Below are positions 1 through 4,460 of a DNA stretch of 5,297 bases, in pieces. The position numbers and the translations under genes were made by a program. The DNA is taken from positions 1-5,297 of the forward strand of contig JALWRO010000177.1 of assembly GCA_027080605.1 (NCBI GenBank), given 5' to 3'. How positions within the stretch are numbered: position 1 is the stretch's first letter; each line of letters starts with the position of its first letter. The notes beneath the pieces are model-generated. The model searched no databases and was not told the DNA's origin. It saw only the letters and a program-made list of their open reading frames with translations. The stretch is from Campylobacterales bacterium (GTDB lineage: Bacteria > Campylobacterota > Campylobacteria > Campylobacterales > QNZT01).

Positions 1-1
1 G

Positions 2-505
2 ATCCACTATCGCTATTTCGATACGGTAGCAGAACACAGGCGTCTTGGCAAAGTCAGACTCCTGTTTATGCATACCGGAAAAGAACTACTTGTCTTTCTC
101 TCCACCGATCTCTCACTCTCGCCAAAAGCAATGATCGAAATCTATAAAAAACGCTGGAGTATCGAACAGGGCTATAAAGATTTAAGAGAACATTTTGGAC
201 TGGGAAAAGAGGAAAACCGCATCTATGAAGCATTGATCGCACGGATCACACTTTCTATGTTTACCTACAACATTGTCAGTTATATTAACCGTATCAGTCA
301 TGAACCTCAGACACTTGGCGAACTCTTCAGGGAGCTTGAATGTGAACTCGAAACACTCGTGATTTCTATGCACCTTTTTTTACAGATACTGACAAAGATT
401 GCCGAGATAGAAAATGTTGTCAAGAAAAATAAGGATTTACGCACCATCATCGCTGTGCTGGGCGCTTATACGCAAAAAGAACTGGGGTTTATGTGCGAAA
501 GTTGA
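2..505 (+). CDS. IS4-type DDE transposase, C-terminal part (5' end outside window)
   Basis: The reading frame is open from base 2, so the gene starts before the window and the in-frame ATG at 68 is internal. The visible ~167 residues carry the signature around the third catalytic acid of IS4-family transposases: YKKRWSIEQGYKDLR fits the Y-(2)-R-(3)-E-(6)-K pattern, with Arg in place of the last Lys. The context RW-IE--YKDLREHFGLGK is typical of DDE transposases of the IS4 group. The remainder is a helical tail (ARITLSMFTYNIVSYINRIS) that ends at TGA 503-505. By family knowledge the protein cuts and rejoins the ends of its own element. The two upstream catalytic Asp residues and the left end cannot be seen, so activity cannot be judged. 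It lies in the same orientation as the glycosyltransferase 71 bp downstream, so read-through transcription is possible. The family (IS4 sensu lato) is fairly safe; the exact subgroup is not. Confidence 0.8.
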   Translation: MHYRYFDTVAEHRRLGKVRLLFMHTGKELLVFLSTDLSLSPKAMIEIYKKRWSIEQGYKDLREHFGLGKEENRIYEALIARITLSMFTYNIVSYINRISHEPQTLGELFRELECELETLVISMHLFLQILTKIAEIENVVKKNKDLRTIIAVLGAYTQKELGFMCES

Positions 506-540
506 GAAATTTAGCTACAATAACCTAAAAGAAATTTAGG
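505..540. repeat. Direct repeat AGAAATTTAG x2 plus small hairpin at IS tail
   Basis: AGAAATTTAG occurs exactly at 505-514 and at 530-539, a 25-bp offset. The second copy is part of the inverted repeat CCTAAA (524-529) / TTTAGG (535-540) with a 5-nt loop. The hairpin has no GC-rich stem and no U-tract, so it is not a convincing terminator. It could be transposase-binding DNA at the IS end, which is inference only. Confidence 0.45.
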
Positions 541-575
541 ATCTGCATTGTGTTTTGTGTCGATGTAAACGAAAA

Positions 576-1331
576 ATGAAAATCTCTATCATTACGTCAG
601 TTTATAATAATAAAGATTATATATCAGATGCATTGGAATCTGTATTGAACCAGTCTTATCCAAATATCGAATATATCGTCATTGATGGTGCTTCGACTGA
701 TGGAACAACCAAAATTATCAAATCGTACGGTGATAAAATTACTAAATTTATATCTGAGCCTGATGGTGGTATTTATGATGGTTTAAATAAGGGAATACAT
801 CTGGCAACAGGTGATGTTATTGGCTTTTTACATTCAGATGATTTTTATTTACATGACCATGTGATTGGGATGGTAGTTGAGTATTTTCAAGAACATGATT
901 GTGATGGTGTGTATGGAGATCTTATGTATGTAGATAAAGAGCAAACAAATAAGATTGTAAGATACTGGAAAAGTGGAAAGTTTAAAGGTGTAAATTTGAA
1001 AAAAGGGTGGATGCCGCCACATCCTACTTTTTTTATCAAAAGAGAAGTTTATGATAAGTTTGGTGTTTTTGATACGGATTTTAAAATATCTGCTGATTAT
1101 GATTTTATGCTAAAAATTCTTAGCAGTGAAAATTTTACAGCCTGCTATTTGCCAAACGTACTGTATGTGATGCGAATCGGTGGTGCAAGTAATAAAAGTA
1201 TAAAAAATTTATGGAAAAAATCAAAAGAGGATTTGAGAGCTTTAAAGCAAAACGGGGTTGGTAGTCTTGTGGCTTTATTTATGAAAAATGTATCTAAAAT
1301 ACCACAGTTTTTTAGAAGGAGACGGAAGTAA
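576..1331 (+). CDS. Family 2 glycosyltransferase (WcaA/WfgS-like), surface polysaccharide
   Basis: A 251-residue GT-A fold inverting glycosyltransferase that would transfer a sugar from a nucleotide-sugar donor to a growing surface polysaccharide at the cytoplasmic face of the inner membrane. Donor and acceptor cannot be read from sequence. The N-terminus is canonical (MKISIITSVYNN). The nucleotide-binding Asp region IDGASTDGT is at ~36-44, SEPDGGIYDGLNKGI at ~60-74, the DXD-type metal motif HSDD at 86-89, PPHPTFF at 147-153 and the acidic ADYD motif at 173-176. The C-terminus is short and basic (FFRRRRK) with no membrane helix. ATG 576 was chosen over the in-frame TTG at 555 because the family starts at MKIS; no good Shine-Dalgarno precedes either, so the start and expression signals may have been disturbed by the IS upstream. 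The gene is clearly more AT-rich (many AAA, TTT, GAT, ATT codons) than leuA downstream, consistent with transfer. It appears intact. Confidence 0.88.
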   Translation: MKISIITSVYNNKDYISDALESVLNQSYPNIEYIVIDGASTDGTTKIIKSYGDKITKFISEPDGGIYDGLNKGIHLATGDVIGFLHSDDFYLHDHVIGMVVEYFQEHDCDGVYGDLMYVDKEQTNKIVRYWKSGKFKGVNLKKGWMPPHPTFFIKREVYDKFGVFDTDFKISADYDFMLKILSSENFTACYLPNVLYVMRIGGASNKSIKNLWKKSKEDLRALKQNGVGSLVALFMKNVSKIPQFFRRRRK

Positions 1332-1410
1332 AAGGATTTTTCATAGTGCGGGTCGCAGGTTTATCGGTGCAGGAGTTACCAGGAAATTAAAAAAGTTAAA
1401 AATAATTTAA
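1327..1410 (+). pseudogene. Remnant of a NAD-dependent epimerase/dehydratase N-terminus
   Basis: Directly after the glycosyltransferase, joining two reading frames gives KRIFIVRVAGFIGAGVTRKL, which reads like the first strand, glycine loop and first helix of an extended short-chain dehydrogenase (usual form K-I-x-V-T-G-x-x-G-F-I-G-x-x-x-x-x-x-L). One frame gives KRIF and, from 1360, FIGAGVTRKLKKLK; the middle (IVRVAG, 1343-1360) is in another frame. The run TTTTT (1337-1341) seems to have gained a base and the TTT at 1360-1362 to have lost one. A Shine-Dalgarno AAGGAGA lies at 1316-1322 inside the end of the glycosyltransferase, but where ATG would be expected the sequence is AGT (1327-1329). 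Such epimerases make activated sugars and commonly accompany glycosyltransferases. Only ~25 codons remain before unrelated AT-rich sequence, so the call rests on a short motif. Confidence 0.42.
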
Positions 1411-1412
1411 TG

Positions 1413-1442
1413 TTATGTAATGTATATTGATGATGTACATAA
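1413..1442. promoter_or_regulatory. Inverted repeat TTATGTA-N16-TACATAA, possible antitoxin operator
   Basis: The 7-bp arms TTATGTA (1413-1419) and TACATAA (1436-1442) are perfect inverted repeats centred just upstream of the antitoxin remnant. The right arm overlaps the palindrome ATGTACAT (1433-1440). A weak -10-like TATATT (1423-1428) lies between the arms and no matching -35 is evident. Ribbon-helix-helix antitoxins usually bind palindromic operators over their own promoter, which is why an operator is suggested. The position supports this reading, but nothing in the sequence proves it. Confidence 0.3.
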
Positions 1443-1457
1443 GATAGAGGAGTTATG

Positions 1458-1523
1458 ATGCAAAGAACACAAATATACCTTGAACAACAGACACTCGATG
1501 AGTTAAAAAAGATTACCGTATGA
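1458..1523 (+). pseudogene. Truncated ribbon-helix-helix antitoxin (N-terminus only)
   Basis: A perfect Shine-Dalgarno AGAGGAG (1446-1452) is placed 5 nt before ATG 1458; the ATG at 1455 in the same frame is too close. The 21 codons read MQRTQIYLEQQTLDELKKI then TV and TGA. The RTQIYL-x-x-x-x-L-x-x-L-K pattern is the DNA-contacting beta strand and first helix of RHH/CopG-type antitoxins that partner RelE/ParE toxins. A complete member would be ~70-90 residues, so most of the protein, including the second helix and toxin-neutralising tail, is gone. The frame stops exactly where toxin-like sequence begins in another frame, suggesting that a deletion fused the two genes. It might still be translated as a 21-residue peptide, but should not act as an antitoxin. 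Confidence 0.6.
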
Positions 1524-1728
1524 CATAGCATTAATAATATTCCTTTTTGTATGTATAATAAGGAATATAAATCAGTCCAAAGTAAAAAAACTGAAAGACG
1601 AGTGGAAAGGGTTTTACCGGTTGCGTTTGCGCAACTACCGTGGAATTTACGAAAAAATCAATGAAAAATTAGTAATACACATAGAAGAGAGGTGTATTGA
1701 GTCCAAGTCGGTTACTTTTTGCAGTTGA
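1507..1728 (+). pseudogene. RelE/ParE-type toxin remnant (C-terminal half)
   Basis: The frame is open from after the stop at 1504-1506 to TGA 1726-1728 but has no plausible start. From 1582 it reads VKKLKDEWKGFYRLRLRNYR, then GIYEKINEKLVIHIEER, which matches the core of RelE/ParE toxins (KKLKG-W--FYRLRVGDYRVIYEI---LVI-V--IGHRKDVY). The final conserved IGHRK-Y segment is altered to CIESKSVT: register is kept but the residues needed for activity in the family are replaced, as after a compensated local frameshift. The N-terminal third is missing or unrecognisable (LPYDIALIIFLFVCII). Intact relatives cut mRNA on the ribosome or poison gyrase. This copy is almost certainly dead, and its antitoxin gene is truncated too. 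The stop codon overlaps the -35 box of the leuA leader promoter. Confidence 0.65.
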
Positions 1729-1753
1729 CAAAATTTTTCTTTTACGTTATACT
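1725..1753 (+). promoter_or_regulatory. Sigma-70 promoter for leuA leader
   Basis: A perfect -35 TTGACA (1725-1730), a 17-bp spacer and a -10 TATACT (1748-1753; 5 of 6 to consensus) sit 28 bp before the leader peptide ATG, so transcription should start near 1760. This is the strongest promoter-like sequence in the window. The -35 overlaps the stop codon of the toxin remnant, so it marks the island/core junction. Confidence 0.8.
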
Positions 1754-1780
1754 CTTCCAAAACCAAACAAAGGAGCAGCG

Positions 1781-1864
1781 ATGAAACGTTACAGTCCGTC
1801 TATACAATCCACTACAAGATTCAGCGTACTCCTTCTTCTGTCTTCTTTCCTGCTTAGTCTCTAA
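1781..1864 (+). CDS. leuL: Leucine-rich leader peptide of leuA (attenuator ORF)
   Basis: A 27-residue ORF with a good Shine-Dalgarno (AAAGGAG 1769-1775, 5-nt spacing) just downstream of a consensus promoter and 94 bp upstream of leuA. The peptide begins MKRYSPSIQSTTRF and ends VLLLLSSFLLSL, then TAA. Seven of the last eleven codons are leucine: four consecutive (CTC CTT CTT CTG, 1829-1840), two at 1850-1855 and one at 1859-1861 just before the stop. Five of the seven are CTC/CTT and none is TTA/TTG. By analogy with LeuL of enterobacteria, it would act as a sensor of charged tRNA-Leu rather than as a protein: slow decoding would hold the ribosome and alter folding of the RNA downstream. A short hydrophobic peptide of other function is the alternative, but a leucine run directly before leuA is hard to explain otherwise. 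The symbol is by function, not demonstrated homology. Confidence 0.8.
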   Translation: MKRYSPSIQSTTRFSVLLLLSSFLLSL

Positions 1865-1866
1865 GC
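1852..1866 (+). promoter_or_regulatory. Hairpin over the leader peptide stop codon
   Basis: GCTTAG (1852-1857) and CTAAGC (1861-1866) form a perfect 6-bp stem with a 3-nt loop (TCT), extendable by a U-G pair (1851/1867). The 3' arm contains the leader stop TAA. A ribosome held on the CTC CTT CTT CTG run would leave this stem free to form, while one that reaches the stop would melt it. It fits an early pause or protector hairpin in an attenuator; its role is inferred from position. Confidence 0.45.
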
Positions 1867-1899
1867 GTACCCCTCATACTTTTTACATCATTTGTTTTT

Positions 1900-1928
1900 G
1901 CCCACAGTGCGGGTTTTTTGCCCGTTTT
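1900..1928 (+). terminator. Putative attenuator terminator with competing hairpin
   Basis: CCCAC (1901-1905), loop AGT and GCGGG (1909-1913) form a short stem with one A-C mismatch, followed by six T (1914-1919). This resembles a weak intrinsic terminator 36 nt after the leader stop. The same CGGG (1910-1913) can instead pair with CCCG (1921-1924), flanked by G-U pairs and followed by TTTT (1925-1928). Both CCC partners lie in an exact direct repeat TTTTTGCCC (1895-1903 and 1915-1923), so the GGG can choose between two partners. Either form could terminate before the leuA ribosome-binding site (AGAGGA, 1945-1950). The mismatch and short stems make strength uncertain. Confidence 0.5.
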
Positions 1929-1958
1929 ACCAGGATTATATGAAAGAGGATAGATACC

Positions 1959-3596
1959 ATGAAATACCAGAAATTTAAAAAAATAGACTTACCCGACCGA
2001 AAATGGCCGGAGAGAGAGATTACAGAGGCGCCGGTGTGGTGTTCGGTCGATTTGCGTGACGGGAACCAGGCGTTGATCAACCCGATGGATATTGAGAAGA
2101 AAGTGCGTTTTTTCAACCTTTTGGTTCAGATGGGTTTTAAAGAGATCGAGATCGGTTTTCCGAGTGCGAGTGATACGGAGTTTGCCTTTTGTCGCTATTT
2201 GATCGAAGAGGGGTTGATTCCCGACGATGTGACAATCAGCATTTTGACCCAGGCGCGGGAGCATTTGATTGCCCGCAGTGCGGAGGCGCTGGAGGGGGCG
2301 AAGAGTGTGATTGTGCACCTTTATAACTCCACATCGGCGATGCAGCGGGAGATTGTGTTTGCAAAATCGCAGCAGGAGATTATTGATATCGCGTTGCAGG
2401 GTGTGGCGTGGGTGAAGCGCTACTTTGAAAATTTTGACGGGCGTGTGCGTCTGGAGTACAGTCCGGAGAGTTTTACCCAGACGGAGCTCGATTTTGCGGC
2501 GGAGATTTGTAACGCCGTGGTCGATGCGTGGAACCCGGCAGAAGAGGAGAAGGTGATTATCAACCTCCCTTCGACAGTGGAATCCGCCACGCCCAATATC
2601 TACGCCGATCAGATCGAGTGGATGTGTCGTCATTTGAAACGACGGGAGCAGATTTTGGTAAGTCTGCACGCGCACAATGACCGGGGAACGGCGGTAGCGG
2701 CGACGGAACTTGCCTTGATGGCAGGCGCCGACCGTGTAGAGGGAACGCTTTTGGGCAACGGAGAACGCACCGGCAATGTCGATATTGTGACCCTTGGTCT
2801 CAATATGTACACACAGAGTGTCGATCCGAAGCTGGACTTCAGTGATGTAGACAAGATTCTCGAAGTGGTGGAGCAGTGCAACGAGATCAAAACCCATCCG
2901 CGTCACCCCTATGTCGGGTTGCTGGTATATACGGCATTCAGCGGTTCGCATCAGGATGCGATCAAAAAGGGGATGGCAAGGCAGAAAGAGGATGCCAAAT
3001 GGTATGTGCCCTATCTGCCGATCGATCCCAAAGATGTGGGGCGCAGTTACGAGTCGATCATCCGGGTCAATTCCCAGTCGGGGAAGGGTGGGGTGAGTTA
3101 TATTCTGGAGAGTGTATACGGTTACAAAATACCGAAGATGATGCAGCCTGCCGTGGCGTCTGCGGTGCAGAAAGTGAGTGACGCCAAAGGCGGGGTGCTT
3201 TCTGAAGAGGAGATTTTTGAGATCTTTGCACGCGAATTTTTGAACCGGGATGCGCCGTTAAAACTGGAAGATATGCATATTACCATCGCAGATCATGAAG
3301 CAGCGTTGCGGGCTGTTTTACACAGGGATAATGCCTTTCATGAAGTCTCAGGAAAGGGTTCCGGTGTCATCGATGCGTTGAGTCGAATACTTCATAAAGA
3401 GGGTATCGACTTTGATGTCGTGCTCTATCAGGAGCATGCCCTTTCACGCGGAAGCGATGCCGGCGCCGCTGCCTATTTTGGGATCAAAAGAGCGGGGAAA
3501 ACCTGGTTTGGTGCGGGAAGTGGGGAGAATATTACCTACGCTTCAGTCAATGCGCTGATCAGCGCCTGCAATGTTGTGTTGCGAGGAAAAAGATAA
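1959..3596 (+). CDS. leuA: 2-isopropylmalate synthase, type 2 (EC 2.3.3.13)
   Basis: Cytoplasmic enzyme that condenses acetyl-CoA with 3-methyl-2-oxobutanoate to 2-isopropylmalate, the committed step of leucine synthesis. The 545 residues match the actinobacterial/fungal subfamily rather than the enterobacterial one. An N-terminal extension (KKIDLPDRKWPEREITEAP) precedes the catalytic LRDGNQAL (32-39; Arg33 and metal-ligand Asp34), then GFPSAS (66-71), the metal-binding HAH in SLHAHNDRGTA (His237, His239) and GNGERTGN (266-273). YTAFSGSHQDAI and VNSQSGKGG, characteristic of this subfamily, follow. The last ~120 residues are the LeuA dimer regulatory domain (GKGSGVIDAL, EHALSRGSDAGAAAYF), the leucine feedback site in relatives. 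The start is ATG 1959 with AGAGGA (1945-1950) 8 nt upstream; the KYQKF opening matches the family. Expression is probably set by the leucine leader upstream. The YicG-like gene begins one base after its stop. GC-richer than the glycosyltransferase; looks native and intact. Confidence 0.95.
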   Translation: MKYQKFKKIDLPDRKWPEREITEAPVWCSVDLRDGNQALINPMDIEKKVRFFNLLVQMGFKEIEIGFPSASDTEFAFCRYLIEEGLIPDDVTISILTQAREHLIARSAEALEGAKSVIVHLYNSTSAMQREIVFAKSQQEIIDIALQGVAWVKRYFENFDGRVRLEYSPESFTQTELDFAAEICNAVVDAWNPAEEEKVIINLPSTVESATPNIYADQIEWMCRHLKRREQILVSLHAHNDRGTAVAATELALMAGADRVEGTLLGNGERTGNVDIVTLGLNMYTQSVDPKLDFSDVDKILEVVEQCNEIKTHPRHPYVGLLVYTAFSGSHQDAIKKGMARQKEDAKWYVPYLPIDPKDVGRSYESIIRVNSQSGKGGVSYILESVYGYKIPKMMQPAVASAVQKVSDAKGGVLSEEEIFEIFAREFLNRDAPLKLEDMHITIADHEAALRAVLHRDNAFHEVSGKGSGVIDALSRILHKEGIDFDVVLYQEHALSRGSDAGAAAYFGIKRAGKTWFGAGSGENITYASVNALISACNVVLRGKR

Positions 3597-3597
3597 A

Positions 3598-4206
3598 ATG
3601 GAATTTCTGGAGGTGGCGGAGATTGTCGGAATACTCTCTTTTGCACTGAGCGGCTTTTTTGTCGCGAGCAGTGCGGGGCTGGATTTGCTCGGTATTTTCA
3701 TCGCCTCTTTTCTGACGGCGCTTGGCGGCGGAGTCATTCGTGACGTGATTGCCGACAAGCCGCTTTATGCTTTTACGAACAATATTGCGTCTGTATTGGT
3801 GATTTCGGTTGTAGTGGTCGGGGTGCTGTTTCGACTGCACCGTTTCAACAATATCGAAAAAAACCGCTATTTTCTTTTTGCTGATACCCTCGGTCTGGTC
3901 TCTTTTGCGGTTTCGGGTGCGCTGGTCGGTCTGGAAGCAGAGTTTAACTTTTCGGGTGTGGTGCTGCTCTCGCTCATTACCGCTGTGGGTGGCGGTGTAC
4001 TGCGCGATATGTTGATCAATGAAGTGCCGTTTATTTTAACGAGTGAGTTTTACGGCACGGTGGCGATTATAGTCGGGATGGTGATTTACCTGCTGGATAG
4101 AGTGGCGCTTTTGGGTATTGTCAGTGTGACGGTGGTCTTTTTACTGGGGATTGTGCTGCGGTTGACGGCGGTGTGGCGAAACTGGCATTTGCCGAAGCTG
4201 CGTTAA
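3598..4206 (+). CDS. TRIC/UPF0126 family membrane protein (YicG-like)
   Basis: A 202-residue, very hydrophobic inner-membrane protein with an internal duplication. Each half carries SFA-SG (14-19 and 102-107) and, ~25 residues on, TA-GGGV-RD (40-49 and 128-137), a repeat offset of exactly 88 residues. The glycine-rich GGG--RD motif twice, with about seven predicted membrane helices, is diagnostic of the UPF0126/TRIC family. That family is related to trimeric intracellular cation channels; bacterial members are linked to potassium or small-solute (possibly glycine) permeation, and the substrate here is unknown. ATG 3598 is preferred over the in-frame ATG 3571 (inside leuA) because it follows AGGA (3584-3587) and gives the usual N-terminus MEFLE--EIVG. 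The start is one base after the leuA stop, implying co-transcription and probable translational coupling. A leucine-pathway role is not known for the family. Its stop interlocks with that of the minus-strand gene. Confidence 0.87.
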   Translation: MEFLEVAEIVGILSFALSGFFVASSAGLDLLGIFIASFLTALGGGVIRDVIADKPLYAFTNNIASVLVISVVVVGVLFRLHRFNNIEKNRYFLFADTLGLVSFAVSGALVGLEAEFNFSGVVLLSLITAVGGGVLRDMLINEVPFILTSEFYGTVAIIVGMVIYLLDRVALLGIVSVTVVFLLGIVLRLTAVWRNWHLPKLR

Positions 4207-4460
4207 CAGCTTTCGCTGAAACGCTCCTCTTCGGCATTTTGGGAGAGAAACTGTTTGCTCTTTTGAATTTTTGCCATGTTTTCCCGTAAAATGGATTGTT
4301 CATGAGCGAGCAGTTTTTTGGCTTCGTTGATCAAAGCGACACTGGTGCGAAGATCGTTGATGCTTTTGATTTCAGGCATCTCTTCTAAAAGTCTTTCGAT
4401 TTTCGCAAAATCCTTTTCGATAATCGATACTTTAAATGTTTCAAGCCACTTCTTCTGCAA
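4203..4460 (-). CDS. Small flagellar-cluster protein, possible FliT-like chaperone
   Basis: An 85-residue, highly charged and helical protein (KWLETFKVSIIEKDFAKIER, EEMPEIKSINDLRTSVALIN, AKKLLAHEQSILRENMAKIQ) with no membrane segment. The start is taken as TTG (4460-4458) because a strong Shine-Dalgarno AGAGGAG (complement of 4474-4468) lies 7 nt before it and no ATG is suitable. The frame is open further upstream to an ATG at 4556, but that would overlap fliS by 116 nt rather than 20 nt. It is the third gene after fliD and fliS, the position where FliT or FliT-like export chaperones are often found in flagellar operons; related bacteria carry a small unnamed protein here. The family itself was not recognised from motifs, so the FliT role is inferred from size, helical character and context. 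Its TAA (4205-4203) overlaps the TAA of the convergent YicG-like gene. Confidence 0.65.
   Translation of the reverse strand: MQKKWLETFKVSIIEKDFAKIERLLEEMPEIKSINDLRTSVALINEAKKLLAHEQSILRENMAKIQKSKQFLSQNAEEERFSESC

Larger units (their letters stand above)
1..540 (+). mobile_element. 3' portion of an IS4-like insertion sequence (right boundary approximate)
   Basis: The transposase tail shows that an insertion sequence enters the window from the left. Its right end must lie between the transposase stop (505) and the glycosyltransferase start (576). The structured segment 505-540, which has a 10-bp direct repeat and a 6-bp inverted repeat, is the best candidate for the terminal region. The left end is absent, so terminal inverted repeats and target-site duplication cannot be confirmed and 540 is only an estimate. 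Confidence 0.5.

Noticed and set aside
516..521. TACAAT as a -10 box for the glycosyltransferase
   Set aside because: No -35 or extended -10 is present at proper spacing and the position is within the IS tail; it is too weak to annotate.
524..540. Hairpin after the transposase as a terminator
   Set aside because: The stem has only two G-C pairs and no T-tract follows.
555..575. In-frame TTG at 555 as start of the glycosyltransferase
   Set aside because: It would add MCRCKRK before the canonical MKISIITS start, with no Shine-Dalgarno; ATG 576 matches the family.
1883..2116. Minus-strand 77-codon frame over the leader/leuA start
   Set aside because: It overlaps the attenuator and leuA, has no SD or family features, and is a shadow frame.
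1989..2951. Long open frame on the minus strand across leuA (320 codons), plus other minus/plus frames at 2630-3181
   Set aside because: Low-complexity shadow of a strongly supported leuA; it has no recognisable domain and GC-rich codon structure explains the openness.
3571..3597. ATG 3571 as start of the YicG-like gene
   Set aside because: It adds a hydrophilic MLCCEEKDK not typical of the family and lies inside leuA; ATG 3598 has an SD and the usual N-terminus.
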